A stretch of 64,000 nucleotides of DNA from Candidatus Ruthia sp. Plio_17_S18 (GCA_021730105.1 CP072538.1:925161-989160); one strand, 5' to 3'; shown: positions 49,945-59,697, counted from the first letter of the stretch. Notes: generated by a model not told the origin, from the sequence alone. Translations and numbers: made by a program.

Positions 49945-50399
49945 AATTAACCCTTAACTACGAGTCTGATACTTATGATTTTGCACATCAATTGGCTCAA
50001 TGTGCCCAGTTGGTTGATAATTGCATAGTTATTTATTTAGAAGGTGATTTAGGGGTTGGAAAAACCACACTAGCTAGAGGATTTATTCAGTTTTATGGAT
50101 TTGATAGAGTTAAAAGTCCTACCTACTCTCTGGTAGAAAGTTATGTTAATGATAAAGTCAACATCCACCACTTTGACTGTTATCGATTAAGCGATGCACA
50201 AGAGTTAGAATATATTGGCATTCGCGAATATTTAGTACCCGGTCACATTCAACTGATTGAATGGGCAGATTTAGGCAAAGGCATGATTGCGCCAGCAGAT
50301 ATGATTATTAAAATTACTGATGATTTTGATAAACGTGAACTGGAAGTTATCACACATACACAAGTTGGAAACCAGCTACTCACATGTATCAATTTATAA
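49938..50399 (+). CDS. tsaE: tRNA threonylcarbamoyladenosine biosynthesis ATPase TsaE
   Basis: 153 residues. Walker A YLEGDLGVGKTTLARGFIQ near 35, switch SPTYSLVESY near 62 and HHFDCYRLSDAQELEYIGI near 78, then LIEWADLG near 108. It powers TsaBD in making t6A. In many gammaproteobacteria it precedes amiB, and the amiB remnant follows here. Confidence 0.93.
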   Translation: MLKLTLNYESDTYDFAHQLAQCAQLVDNCIVIYLEGDLGVGKTTLARGFIQFYGFDRVKSPTYSLVESYVNDKVNIHHFDCYRLSDAQELEYIGIREYLVPGHIQLIEWADLGKGMIAPADMIIKITDDFDKRELEVITHTQVGNQLLTCINL

Positions 50400-50460
50400 A
50401 AAATCTCAAATATAATTCCTTTCAATTCAATAAACAAGGCCTTCTTTGTTTATTGGAAAG

Positions 50461-50778
50461 ATAAATTTATTCGTCTTATTCTCTTTATTAGGCAATGTTT
50501 ATGCAGACAATAAAACCACGTTATTTGACTTTAGTGTTTGGACATCGCCTGAGCGAACTAGAATTGACATTGAACCAAACGTCAGATTCTCGATTAATGA
50601 TCAAAAAAATTAAGTTGTTTTAAAAATTAAGAATGCAAAATTACTTAATCGAACTTATAAAAAGCTCTTTTATCAAGATCAACGCATTAAGTGTGATAAA
50701 AATACATTGATATTTACATTTAAAACCACTAAGAATTATCATGTTAAAAGTTACACCCTAAAGCCAAATAATCGCTAA
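50461..50778 (+). pseudogene. amiB: AmiB-type amidase reduced to its AMIN domain
   Basis: Signal peptide NLFVLFSLLGNVYADNKTTL, then LFDFSVWTSPERTRIDIEPN, as in AMIN domains of cell-wall amidases. A TAA after SINDQKN cuts it, and KIKNAKLLNRTYKKLFYQDQ and TFKTTKNYHVKSYTLKPNNR follow in frame, then the gene ends. The zinc amidase and LysM domains are missing. Position right after tsaE supports amiB. Confidence 0.75.
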
Positions 50779-50796
50779 TGAATTTTAGATTATTAC

Positions 50797-50818
50797 AAAT
50801 AATCCAAGCGGGTTATTT
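50797..50818 (-). terminator. Hairpin at the end of the dsr operon
   Basis: AAATAACCC and GGATTATTT form an eight-to-nine pair stem (one mismatch) around GCTT, overlapping the stop codon of dsrR. The following tract is AT-rich but has no long T run. Probably a weak terminator. Confidence 0.4.
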
Positions 50819-51154
50819 GTTATCTGACTTATCAGGCGCGTGCTTCTCTTTTGGTGGTTCGTAGTTTGGGTCATTTGGGTTCATAAATACAAAGTGATAA
50901 TCGCTGTCTTTGTCTATTTGGTCAAAATCCACCACCATGCCTTCAAGTAGTGCTTTTTGCTCATAAGCAAGAATGTACTCAATGCTATTAGACTCAAGAT
51001 GAATATCGCTGTCATTGCGATCATCAAAGCCCATTAAATATTGGAAACCCTCATCGGTTTTATCAACAGCAAAGCGAATAAACAGCCCTTGTGTTTCTGG
51101 ATTATGGGTTGATAAAATAATTTCATCTGCTGCTTTTTTTGTAATTGTAATCAT
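50813..51154 (-). CDS. dsrR: DsrR, A-type carrier-like protein
   Basis: 113 residues. Fold of IscA proteins (MITITKKAADEIILS, FIRFAVDKTDEGFQYLMGFD, DSNSIEY-like LESNSIEYILAYE), but with no cysteine at all. DsrR of Allochromatium also lacks the Fe-S cysteines and acts after transcription on dsr gene products. It overlaps dsrN by 4 bases and is the last gene of the operon. The C-terminus is charged. Confidence 0.9.
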   Translation of the reverse strand: MITITKKAADEIILSTHNPETQGLFIRFAVDKTDEGFQYLMGFDDRNDSDIHLESNSIEYILAYEQKALLEGMVVDFDQIDKDSDYHFVFMNPNDPNYEPPKEKHAPDKSDNK

Positions 51155-52515
51155 GATTTTTGTTTTTTAATCTTATTTATAAAGTTAACAAATTGCACAA
51201 CCCAAGCATTGCCTGCTACGTTGCGCAAATGTGTATACGAAGCCAAAAGGTTGTGCTTAATAATACCATCGAAGTTATTATCCACACCCACACCACGCAA
51301 AACCTTAAAAGCATAACGTGTATTGGCGTTAAGATTTTTAAGCTTTGAATAGTGAAACTCATGCGCATAAATATGCTTAGACACGTCAGACCAGCAATGC
51401 TCATCGGTTGATGCCAACTCAACATAACCCCTGCCAACAGGTTTGGGTGTCATATGCGTATCTGCATCAATCACACCTACCATTGAATAGGTTTTTTTAT
51501 TGTAGGTAATGCTGTTAGTTAAATACATTAAGCCACCACATTCCACGTACGTTGGCAGGCCTTGTTCTATTTTGGTTTTAATATCTTCTAGTAAGCGTTG
51601 ATTGGCATTTAACGCTTTAAATTGCATTTCTGGAAAACCACCACCAATAAATAACCCATCACATGGTGGCAAATTATTATTTTTAAGTGTGTCAAAATAT
51701 TTTATACCAACACCTAATGACTCGAATTTATCCAAATCATCTTGGTAATAAAAACCAAATGCGCTATCTTTGGCAATAGCAACCGTGATTTTTTCCTTAA
51801 TTGTACTAGTGTTAATAATTTGCTTATTGAGCTTAATATAATTCAGATTATTTAATGCATTAAGGTCAACTTGATCAGCAATAATACTAGCAACTTTGTT
51901 GATAAAAGTTTGCGATTGTGGTGTTTCGTTGGCAGGCATTAAACCCAGATGTCGCTCATCAATCACTAATGATTTGGAACGACGTACGCAGCCCAACACA
52001 GGAATATCAGTGTAATATTCAATGGCTTGAATCAATTTTGACTCATGACGTTCGCTAACTACTTTATTAAGGATAACCCCAGCAATATCTACATTTTTAT
52101 CAAACGCCTGATAGCCACTAAGTAATGGTGCAACGCCACGAGTAATGCCTGTACTATCAATTACTAACACTACTGTGGTGTTTAACAATTTAGCAAGATC
52201 AGCATTGGAATCACCACCAGTAACATTCATACCATCAAACAAACCTTTATTGCCTTCAATAATAGTAAGGTCACTGTTGACACTTTGATTGTTATACAAT
52301 TGGATGATTTCATCATTAGTCATGTTGTAAAAATCTAGGTTATAGCAAGAATTGCCACTAGCTTGAGTAAGCCAAATAGGGTCAATATAATCAGGCCCTT
52401 TTTTAAAAGCTTGAACCTTTAAAGATTGTTGTTTAAATGCAGCACACAATCCTAGACTAACAACAGTTTTGCCTGAGGATTTATGAGCAGCAGATAAGTA
52501 AAATGATGAAGGCAT
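51151..52515 (-). CDS. dsrN: DsrN, siroheme amidase of cobyrinate synthase type
   Basis: 454 residues, CobB/CbiA-like. An N-terminal ATPase domain (SAAHKSSGKTVVSLGLCAAF, then KKGPDYIDPIWLTQASG and EGNKGLFDGMN) and a class I glutaminase domain (FIGGGFPEMQ; nucleophile YVECGGLMYL near 340; HEFHYS). It amidates siroheme for DsrAB. ATG at 52515 chosen (GGGGCA before it); a second ATG lies 4 codons upstream at 52527. Confidence 0.9.
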   Translation of the reverse strand: MPSSFYLSAAHKSSGKTVVSLGLCAAFKQQSLKVQAFKKGPDYIDPIWLTQASGNSCYNLDFYNMTNDEIIQLYNNQSVNSDLTIIEGNKGLFDGMNVTGGDSNADLAKLLNTTVVLVIDSTGITRGVAPLLSGYQAFDKNVDIAGVILNKVVSERHESKLIQAIEYYTDIPVLGCVRRSKSLVIDERHLGLMPANETPQSQTFINKVASIIADQVDLNALNNLNYIKLNKQIINTSTIKEKITVAIAKDSAFGFYYQDDLDKFESLGVGIKYFDTLKNNNLPPCDGLFIGGGFPEMQFKALNANQRLLEDIKTKIEQGLPTYVECGGLMYLTNSITYNKKTYSMVGVIDADTHMTPKPVGRGYVELASTDEHCWSDVSKHIYAHEFHYSKLKNLNANTRYAFKVLRGVGVDNNFDGIIKHNLLASYTHLRNVAGNAWVVQFVNFINKIKKQKS

Positions 52516-52539
52516 TGTCTGCCCCATTATAAGTTCAAA

Positions 52540-53742
52540 TTAGCCTTTATGGTGTGGATCATCCACATCATCTGCCAAACTTTCTGGCAAGAACGCTAAT
52601 AATTTAACCAAGAATGTCACTGCAATGATTGCCAAAGCAACACCACCAACACCAAGAGACATCTCTGGTAATGAAGTTGAATACTGAGCCACACCACCAT
52701 AACCTTCTAAAATTTCTTTACCTGGGAATAATTCCATCGGATAAGCCTGACCACCGATGATGATAACGTACAACTGAATAAGCCCACCAATAATAATCAA
52801 CACAGAAGCTAGGCCTAACGTTGAGCGATTGCCCTTAGTGGCAGGGTGATAAATCAATGCCATTGGAATAAGCTCTCCCAAAATAATTTGCCCATACCAA
52901 AATAATTTTGTATAAATACCGCCATCAAAAAGAATAAAGTTTTCAACGCCAGTGTTTTCCGCTAAGTACAAATTACCCAAATGATACACAGCTACAAAAT
53001 ACATAACCGCCGCTACAAACACACCCAAAAGATTGCTCAAACGATTAACCACAGCATCTCCTAAAGGTCTGTTAGTCCACTGATAACTTGCCATTAAAAT
53101 GAGTATGAAAAATGCCAAACCGAACGCAAAAGACATGATGATAAACATAGGTGCCATAATAACGGCATCATAGGCTTGTTTAGCAACTAAAAACCCAAAA
53201 ATAGAGCCTGTGCCTGTGGTCAGAATTAAACGCCAACCAAAAGCGACTAAGCCAGCTTTGCGGCTAAATCTATTCATGCGACGTTCAAACATCATCCACA
53301 AATAAACAGCGACCACGACAAAAAAACCATTATATAAAATAATATTCCAAGCAAAAATTGATTTAAAATTATATTCAGTCATGGCAACAATCAAACGATC
53401 TGGGCGGCCTAAATCAAGCACCAATACCATTAAACCGCCAGCTAATAATGACAATGCAACCAAACCAGATAAGCGTGATAAAGGTTTATATAGTTTTTTA
53501 TTAAACACAGAGGAGATGGAAGCCACGTTTAGCGCACCACTCGCTGCTGCTATCAAAAACAAGGCAAACACATGTGGCATACCCCATACAATACGATTGT
53601 TCATACCAGTCACAAAATGACCGTGGTGTTCCATATAGTACACACTACCTAGTGCAGCCAAAACTAAAATGCCCAGCCCTGCAATTAGCGCATAAAACCC
53701 TAGTATTTTTCCTTCAATTTGCTCAAAACGAATATTGCTCAT
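52540..53742 (-). CDS. dsrP: DsrP, NrfD-type membrane quinone-interacting subunit
   Basis: 400 residues, about ten membrane helices. Segments GMPHVFALFLIAAASGALNV and LGRPDRLIVAMTEYNFKSIF are the NrfD core; FWYGQIILGELIPMALIYHP is near 280. DsrP passes electrons to or from quinone in the DsrMKJOP complex. dsrO lies 25 bases upstream, dsrN 24 downstream. Confidence 0.95.
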   Translation of the reverse strand: MSNIRFEQIEGKILGFYALIAGLGILVLAALGSVYYMEHHGHFVTGMNNRIVWGMPHVFALFLIAAASGALNVASISSVFNKKLYKPLSRLSGLVALSLLAGGLMVLVLDLGRPDRLIVAMTEYNFKSIFAWNIILYNGFFVVVAVYLWMMFERRMNRFSRKAGLVAFGWRLILTTGTGSIFGFLVAKQAYDAVIMAPMFIIMSFAFGLAFFILILMASYQWTNRPLGDAVVNRLSNLLGVFVAAVMYFVAVYHLGNLYLAENTGVENFILFDGGIYTKLFWYGQIILGELIPMALIYHPATKGNRSTLGLASVLIIIGGLIQLYVIIIGGQAYPMELFPGKEILEGYGGVAQYSTSLPEMSLGVGGVALAIIAVTFLVKLLAFLPESLADDVDDPHHKG

Positions 53743-53767
53743 AAAATTCCCAAATTAAATTTATTAT

Positions 53768-54499
53768 TTAAAGACCGCTATAGCGCACGCCAGTATTTAA
53801 ATTAAGGTCCGCTCTGATTTGTGCAGATTGAATTGTTTTCAAAGTTTGATTAATTTTGCTTGATGCATCATACAAATCACCAAAAATAACAGCATCGCTG
53901 TTGACACTTGTAACACAAGCAGGCACCTCACCTTTGTCAATCTTGTGTACACACATCGTACAAGATTCAACAGTACCTTTACCACGAGGCATATGTTCTT
54001 TTTGATTGCTTAATGTCTCATGTACAAACGAGCGAGCATCGTACGGACAAGCCATCATGCAATAACGACAACCAATACATAAATGCTTATCTACCAATAC
54101 AATCCCATCTTCACGTTTCATAGAGGCATTTGTTGGACAGACATCCACACAAGGTGGCTCTTCACAATGTTGGCACATAAGTGCAAGATTACTAACCTTG
54201 CCAGTCGCCTTATCTTTAACCTTGAGTTTTTTAATCCAGCCTGGTTTTTGATTGCCTGTTGAATGCACCTCTGAACCCCAGCCCTGCTCTTTTTTACAAG
54301 CGCTAACCATGCCATCAATATCAATTTCGCTTAACTTATTAGTGTCAATTAACATGCCCCAGCGTTTTTCATTAGTCACTGGTGTTTTATTAGTGCCGGC
54401 GAACGTTGTTAAGGTAATGCCATTAGCAATGGTAGCAACACCAATCGTTGTTGCGCTCGTGGTTTTGATAAAATCGCGACGATTTAATGTTTTACTCAT
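53768..54499 (-). CDS. dsrO: DsrO, periplasmic iron-sulfur subunit with Tat signal
   Basis: 243 residues. Tat signal NRRDFIKTTSATTIGVATIA. Four [4Fe-4S] motif sets follow: CKKEQGWG at 70, CQHCEEPPCVDVCPTNAS near 115, CIGCRYCMMACPYDAR near 150 and CTMCVHKIDKGEVPACV near 190. Start MSKTLNRRDF at 54499, not the longer frame, because the Tat motif then sits at the very N-terminus. Overlaps dsrJ by 4 bases. Confidence 0.95.
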   Translation of the reverse strand: MSKTLNRRDFIKTTSATTIGVATIANGITLTTFAGTNKTPVTNEKRWGMLIDTNKLSEIDIDGMVSACKKEQGWGSEVHSTGNQKPGWIKKLKVKDKATGKVSNLALMCQHCEEPPCVDVCPTNASMKREDGIVLVDKHLCIGCRYCMMACPYDARSFVHETLSNQKEHMPRGKGTVESCTMCVHKIDKGEVPACVTSVNSDAVIFGDLYDASSKINQTLKTIQSAQIRADLNLNTGVRYSGL

Positions 54500-54879
54500 A
54501 ATGAACCTTCCTTTGGTATAGTGCGGTGACAACTAAAACAATCAAGACTAACACCGACTTGTTCATGGCAATCTGAACAAAATTGACCTTTCTTATCAAC
54601 TGAATGATACTGGTTGTTTGTCTTATTTTTATTGGCATGGCACAACACACAACCTTTTAAAGAATATTCATCCGTTCGCACCCCTTGGCGCAAGGTTTTA
54701 TCACGCTTATGGCGTAAAAATTCAGGATGCATTTTTCGAATAATCGAAACACTTTCATGAAATACTTTGCCAGATGTCTTAATAGAACTGGCCTGCTCAC
54801 CGAGATTAGCATGTTCGTTAGTATGCGCAAACACACTACCTACCAACAAACTTAAAAAAACAACCAACAAACGATTCAT
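54496..54879 (-). CDS. dsrJ: DsrJ, triheme cytochrome c
   Basis: 127 residues. A signal peptide (LLVVFLSLLVGSVFAHTNEH) and three CxxCH motifs: CVLCH (77), CSDCH (~100), CFSCH (~113). DsrJ is the periplasmic cytochrome of DsrMKJOP. The three motifs and place between dsrL and dsrO identify it. Confidence 0.95.
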   Translation of the reverse strand: MNRLLVVFLSLLVGSVFAHTNEHANLGEQASSIKTSGKVFHESVSIIRKMHPEFLRHKRDKTLRQGVRTDEYSLKGCVLCHANKNKTNNQYHSVDKKGQFCSDCHEQVGVSLDCFSCHRTIPKEGSL

Positions 54880-54908
54880 AATTTTTATTCCGCTTAGATT
54901 AAATCGAA

Positions 54909-56873
54909 TTACTCACCAAGACCCATTTGAATATAACCAGTCGGACAAACATCAGCACAAATGTGACAACCAATACACTTATTGTAATCAGTATCAACAT
55001 ATCTACCCAACGTTGCCTTGTCTTTCTTAACTTTAAAGACCGCATCTTGAGGGCAATACATCACACAGTTATCACATTCAAAACACAGGCCACAAGACAT
55101 ACAACGGGCTGCTTCTTTTTGAACTTCCTCTTCGGTGTAGCCAACTAAGCGCTCATCAAAATTACCCAGTACATTATCAACATCCACTAATTTATGGTTG
55201 CGTTGATTGCGTTGTTCATGATCAAAATGACCTAAGAATAATTCCGTATGTGGAATGATAGAAGCAAAAGCTCTATCTTCATAATTATGCACCGCAAAAT
55301 CAGCAGTATCTGTTGCGGCTGCAACATCAGAACCTTGCTTATAAGATTCAGGAGAAAGATCCCATTCTTGTAACTTATCCATTAAATCAAAATAACTAAC
55401 ATCAACTTTAGGGCGAGTGTGCTGATCAGCACCCAGAAGATAATCACCAATACTTTCAGCAACAATTGATGCTTGACCAATAGCGGTTGTCAATAAGTGT
55501 GGACGAACCACATCACCACAGACAAAGAAGCCTGGTTTGTTAGGCACCTGATAGTTCTTATCTGCATCAATAAATCCACGCTCATTAAAAAAGGAAGTGT
55601 CCATGCCTTCAGAATCAACACCTTGACCAATGGCAGAAACAATCAACTCGCACTCAATATCAAACTCAGAATCTTCAATTGGCGTATTTCCATCTTCTTC
55701 TAAACGAATCATACGTAGTGCAGTTGCACGATCATCTTTCCCTATAATTACTTCAACAGGTTGTAACTGACCTTGAATTTCAACACCTTCACGAGTTGCA
55801 TCATCAATTTCTTCTTGTGCTGCTGGCATGTCTTCAACAGTAGAACGTGTTGTTAATAATACATCTGCACCTAAGCGCTTAGAAGTATTAACCACATCAT
55901 GCGCCGTATCACTAAAGATAATATGTTCAGGACGGTCTTTTTCAGCAACATTACTAATATTACCCAAACGACGCGCAACTGATACAACGTCAATTGAAGT
56001 ATCACCACCACCAATACAAATTACCTTGCCTGTAATGTGCTTCAAACGACCTTGGTTGTACGCTTCAAGAAAAGCAACACCAGAAACACAATTTGTTGCC
56101 TCTCCACCTGGAACAGGCAACGTGCGGCCACTCATAGCACCCATTGCAAACAAAATAGCATCAAATTCTTTTTCTAATTCGTCAATAGTAATGTCAACAC
56201 CAACCTTAGTGTTCATTCTAGTTTCAACTCCTGCATTGATAATACGATCAATCTCATAAGATAACACATCGCGTGGCACACGATAATCAGGAATACCGTA
56301 CATCATCATGCCACCTAATTGGTCATATTTTTCAAATACAGTCACGCTGTGGCCTTGACGACGTAATTTAAGTGCTGCTGACAAACCACCACAACCACCA
56401 CCGATAATGGCAACTTTTTTGCCTGTGTCTTTAGCATCAACTTTAAATGTGTAACCTTCAACTTTTGCATTATCACCAATAAACTGCTCAACCGCATTAA
56501 TACCGACCGTATCTTCAACTTCATTACGATTACAACCATCTTCACAAGGGGCCGGACAAACACGACCCATCACTGATGGAAATGGATTTGAATCTGTAGA
56601 ACGTTGAAATGCATATTCCTGCCAAGATAGGTCACCAGAAGGCTTCTCCATACCGCGGACAATATCTAACCAGCCACGAATATTGTGTCCTGAAGGGCAT
56701 GAACCTTGACAAGGTGGTGTTTGAGTAACATAAGTAGGACACTTATGAGAGGTATCTTCTTTAAAAATCTTTTGACTCCACGGCACTGTTTTTAGCTCAT
56801 CACCATCATCGGTGTATAATCTGAATGTGTGATTGTCGCCCTTAGTTGGTACGCCATATGGGTTCTTTTGCAT
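54909..56873 (-). CDS. dsrL: DsrL, iron-sulfur flavoprotein NAD(P)H oxidoreductase
   Basis: 654 residues, homologous to glutamate synthase small subunit. N-terminal Fe-S ligands in CQGSCPSGHNIRGW and CPAPCEDGCNRNEVED, FAD motif AIIGGGCGGLSAALKLRRQG near 150, NAD motif VICIGGGDTSIDVVSVARR near 290, and C-terminal ferredoxin motifs CMSCGLCFECDNCVMYCPQD and CIGCHICADVCPTGYIQM. DsrL takes electrons from DsrAB in sulfur oxidation and is a marker of the oxidative direction. Confidence 0.95.
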   Translation of the reverse strand: MQKNPYGVPTKGDNHTFRLYTDDGDELKTVPWSQKIFKEDTSHKCPTYVTQTPPCQGSCPSGHNIRGWLDIVRGMEKPSGDLSWQEYAFQRSTDSNPFPSVMGRVCPAPCEDGCNRNEVEDTVGINAVEQFIGDNAKVEGYTFKVDAKDTGKKVAIIGGGCGGLSAALKLRRQGHSVTVFEKYDQLGGMMMYGIPDYRVPRDVLSYEIDRIINAGVETRMNTKVGVDITIDELEKEFDAILFAMGAMSGRTLPVPGGEATNCVSGVAFLEAYNQGRLKHITGKVICIGGGDTSIDVVSVARRLGNISNVAEKDRPEHIIFSDTAHDVVNTSKRLGADVLLTTRSTVEDMPAAQEEIDDATREGVEIQGQLQPVEVIIGKDDRATALRMIRLEEDGNTPIEDSEFDIECELIVSAIGQGVDSEGMDTSFFNERGFIDADKNYQVPNKPGFFVCGDVVRPHLLTTAIGQASIVAESIGDYLLGADQHTRPKVDVSYFDLMDKLQEWDLSPESYKQGSDVAAATDTADFAVHNYEDRAFASIIPHTELFLGHFDHEQRNQRNHKLVDVDNVLGNFDERLVGYTEEEVQKEAARCMSCGLCFECDNCVMYCPQDAVFKVKKDKATLGRYVDTDYNKCIGCHICADVCPTGYIQMGLGE

Positions 56874-56894
56874 ATCAAATCTCCTTATATTCGT

Positions 56895-58499
56895 TTAAGT
56901 TTCTGCTGTTTCTGCCAATTTGGCATCATCAGTATCAGTTTGTGGTTGTTGGTCCTTTTGGACTGCTGTTTGTGGCTTATCCATAATAATTGCTTCACTC
57001 ACCAACTGGTGAACACTCACAATCATATATGGGTCAAAATCAAATTTAGGCAGTACTTTAGAAAATTGCGACTTGCAAATGGCACAAATAGCAGCCAGTG
57101 TATTAACACCGTTGTTTTTCGCAACTGCTTTCAGTGCTTGCATTCTTGGCATTGCACCTTTCACACGAATTTCCATTAAATCGTCTGTTAATAAGCCGCC
57201 ACCACCACCGCAACAAAAAGTAGCCTCCTTAATTGTACTACGTTCCATATCAACATAATTATTACACACAGCTTTAATAACATCACGTGGCAAAATAAAT
57301 TGACCACCTGGAATGCCACCCATATTGGTTGCACGGGCAACATTGCATGAATCATGAAAAGTAACCGTGCGATCATCATTAGCAGACTTATCAAAGGATA
57401 ATTGACCTCTTTGAATTAAGTCATGGGTGTATTCAATAATATGTTGTGGTTGCGGATAACGATGATCTAGTTGGTCTTGTAATTTTTGAGCAAACTCATC
57501 AGTAGCCCCTTTACCTACGCCAGATAAAGTATTCCAAAAACTATAAGCAACACGCCAGGCATGTCCACACTCACCCACCATAACCCGTGACACTTCTAAA
57601 TCAAGTGCAGCCTTGCGAATACGCAAAGCAGCCTTGCGCATCACATCATAAGAGCCAATAAACATACCAAAATTTGCACCTTCAGAGGCGTATGAACTTA
57701 GCGTCCAACTAACACCATCTTGATGAAATACCTTACCATAACCGATTAAACCATCAATATGAGGTTCAGCAAAAAAGTCTGCCGATGGGGTGATTAATAA
57801 AATTTCTGCCCCTTTTTGATCTAAGGGGTATTTAACAGCAACTCCGCCTGTTTCTTCTTCAATTTCTTCTTCAAGGTCAAGCAATGTATCACGCAAAGCA
57901 GGCTCAGGCAAACCTAAGTTATTACCAATTGTTAAAGCTTTGCCTAAAATTTGATTACAATATTTTTGACCTATACCAACCGCATCCATCACTTCACGAG
58001 CTGCCATTGAAATTTCAGCTGTGTCAATACCGTACGGACAAAATACTGAGCAGCGACGACATTGTGAACACTGATGAAAATAGTTATACCAATCATCCAA
58101 CATATCATCGTCTAATTCTTTAGCGCCTACCAACTTAGGAAAATATTTACCTGAAAAAGTAAAATGGCGACGATACACACTTCTAAATAAATCTTGGCGT
58201 GCAACTGGCATATTTTTTGGATCTGAAGAGCCTAAAAAATAATGACACTTATCAGTACAAGCACCACATTTAACACACGAGTCTAAAAACACTTGTACGG
58301 AGCGATATTTAGACTTAAGTTCGCCCATTTTATCAATAGCAACTTGCTGCCAATTGTCTACCTTTTCACCAGGAAAACCTAATGGATTTTGAAATTCTTG
58401 CACGGATTTGAATGGCCCTTTGCCATCCATAATGCCTTCTTTTAACTCAGGAATTTCAAGATAAGTGGGTAATACTGGGATGTCAAATTCTTTTGCCAT
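56895..58499 (-). CDS. dsrK: DsrK, HdrD-like iron-sulfur subunit
   Basis: 534 residues. Two ferredoxin motifs (CVKCGACTDKCHYFLG near 75; CSQCRRCSVFCPYGID near 145) and the noncubane-cluster cysteine-rich motif with CCGGGGGLL near 435; CNVAR and CICKSQF belong to the other CCG ligands. It is the catalytic subunit thought to act on DsrC disulfide/trisulfide. It is 1 base from dsrM and 21 from dsrL. Confidence 0.95.
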   Translation of the reverse strand: MAKEFDIPVLPTYLEIPELKEGIMDGKGPFKSVQEFQNPLGFPGEKVDNWQQVAIDKMGELKSKYRSVQVFLDSCVKCGACTDKCHYFLGSSDPKNMPVARQDLFRSVYRRHFTFSGKYFPKLVGAKELDDDMLDDWYNYFHQCSQCRRCSVFCPYGIDTAEISMAAREVMDAVGIGQKYCNQILGKALTIGNNLGLPEPALRDTLLDLEEEIEEETGGVAVKYPLDQKGAEILLITPSADFFAEPHIDGLIGYGKVFHQDGVSWTLSSYASEGANFGMFIGSYDVMRKAALRIRKAALDLEVSRVMVGECGHAWRVAYSFWNTLSGVGKGATDEFAQKLQDQLDHRYPQPQHIIEYTHDLIQRGQLSFDKSANDDRTVTFHDSCNVARATNMGGIPGGQFILPRDVIKAVCNNYVDMERSTIKEATFCCGGGGGLLTDDLMEIRVKGAMPRMQALKAVAKNNGVNTLAAICAICKSQFSKVLPKFDFDPYMIVSVHQLVSEAIIMDKPQTAVQKDQQPQTDTDDAKLAETAET

Positions 58500-58500
58500 A

Positions 58501-59274
58501 TTATTCGTCCTTACCTAAAGTTTGCTCTAGTCGTGTTGCGTGCTCTTGTTCTTGCTTGAGTGCCCAAGGTGAAATGTGGCGCTTTGAGCGAGCATCATCC
58601 ACTTGGTTTAGTGTCGGGCTAAAGAAAATACCTGGCACGTGTAATAATTTAGAAATTGGAAAAATTGCCATCAATACAAATACCAAGAAAATATGTACTA
58701 AAAAATGCACTTCTGTTGGTAGGTTTGACCAATTAAAACTAACTAAACCTGAGACAAACTCCTTCACCATAATAATGTCTGTATGATTGCTGGTAAATGT
58801 CATCACAGCACCACTCGCGCCAATAATGAGTAACATAATCAACATTAAATAATCACTCGGTGATGAAATATAACGAATACGCTCAACAAAAATACGGCGC
58901 AACATCAGTCCAACAAGACCAATTATCATAGCAAAAGCGGCATATTTAAAGGGTTGGGTTAATAAAAAGATACCAGGCAAGTCACCTGGCCAAAAATAAC
59001 GTATATGGCGAATTAAAACCAATAATAAACCGAAATGAAATAACCATCCAAATAACCAAATCCATTTGTTTGATTTGAATAGACTTTCAAATAAGACCAC
59101 TTCACGCATCATACGCATAACCACACCTGTTTGTGTTAATGGGGTTGGTGCAGTAGGAATTTTAAGAGGAACTGGCGTTATCCAAAATTGATGGATTTTT
59201 CTCGCCATTCCAACAAGGAATACAATTAATGAAATATAAAATAAGGCGGTAAAAAAAATGCTTATTACAGACAT
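58501..59274 (-). CDS. dsrM: DsrM, cytochrome b subunit
   Basis: 257 residues with five to six membrane helices, from MSVISIFFTALFYISLIVFL to a cytoplasmic tail with RHISPWALKQEQEHATRLEQ. Heme-ligating His are in GWLFHFGLLLVLIRHIRYF and VHIFLVFVLMAIFPISKLLH. Start at 59274 (not the longer frame) because the region upstream holds a terminator-like hairpin. Pairs with DsrK. Confidence 0.93.
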   Translation of the reverse strand: MSVISIFFTALFYISLIVFLVGMARKIHQFWITPVPLKIPTAPTPLTQTGVVMRMMREVVLFESLFKSNKWIWLFGWLFHFGLLLVLIRHIRYFWPGDLPGIFLLTQPFKYAAFAMIIGLVGLMLRRIFVERIRYISSPSDYLMLIMLLIIGASGAVMTFTSNHTDIIMVKEFVSGLVSFNWSNLPTEVHFLVHIFLVFVLMAIFPISKLLHVPGIFFSPTLNQVDDARSKRHISPWALKQEQEHATRLEQTLGKDE

Positions 59275-59306
59275 ATTGCTCTCAAATTCAATGGTTAAAA
59301 TATTAA

Positions 59307-59332
59307 AAAACACCCACTGAAGCAGGTGTTTT
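59307..59332 (-). terminator. Intra-operon attenuator between dsrC and dsrM
   Basis: On the minus strand AAAACACC and GGTGTTTT form an eight-pair perfect stem around a ten-base loop, directly followed by T residues. It lies 16 bases after the dsrC stop and before dsrM. It should end part of the transcripts, leaving dsrABEFHC in excess over the membrane genes. Confidence 0.75.
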
Positions 59333-59348
59333 GATTGCTTGTATTGAC

Positions 59349-59672
59349 TTAAATACAACCAGTTGGTTTTGGCAATCCAGCGAAACGACAGCCTTGCTTA
59401 CCAGGACCATATGGGAATAAAGAGTACAAGTACTTAGAGTTACCTTTATCTTTACCCATTCTTTTAGCAATTGCTTTGGTTAATACACGTACTGCAGGTG
59501 CAATTTGATACTCTTCAAAATAATCACGTAAAAAATTAATCACATCCCAATGTTCATCACTTAAATCAACATCATCATCTTTTGCCATTTTCTCAGCAAT
59601 TTCTTTGGTCCAATCTCCCAAATCTACCAAGAAACCTTCTTCATCTACTTCTGCGCCTAAAATATCAGCCAT
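59349..59672 (-). CDS. dsrC: DsrC, sulfur carrier protein
   Basis: 107 residues. TusE/DsrC family: GFLVDLGDWTKEIAEKMAKD at the start, then DVDLSDEHWDVINFLRDYFE. The C-terminal arm KQGCRFAGLPKPTGCI carries both conserved cysteines (Cys95 and Cys106, the latter penultimate), as needed for the DsrC trisulfide cycle. DsrEFH hands it sulfur. Confidence 0.97.
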   Translation of the reverse strand: MADILGAEVDEEGFLVDLGDWTKEIAEKMAKDDDVDLSDEHWDVINFLRDYFEEYQIAPAVRVLTKAIAKRMGKDKGNSKYLYSLFPYGPGKQGCRFAGLPKPTGCI

Positions 59673-59697
59673 TTTTTACTCCTATATAAAAATTAAG

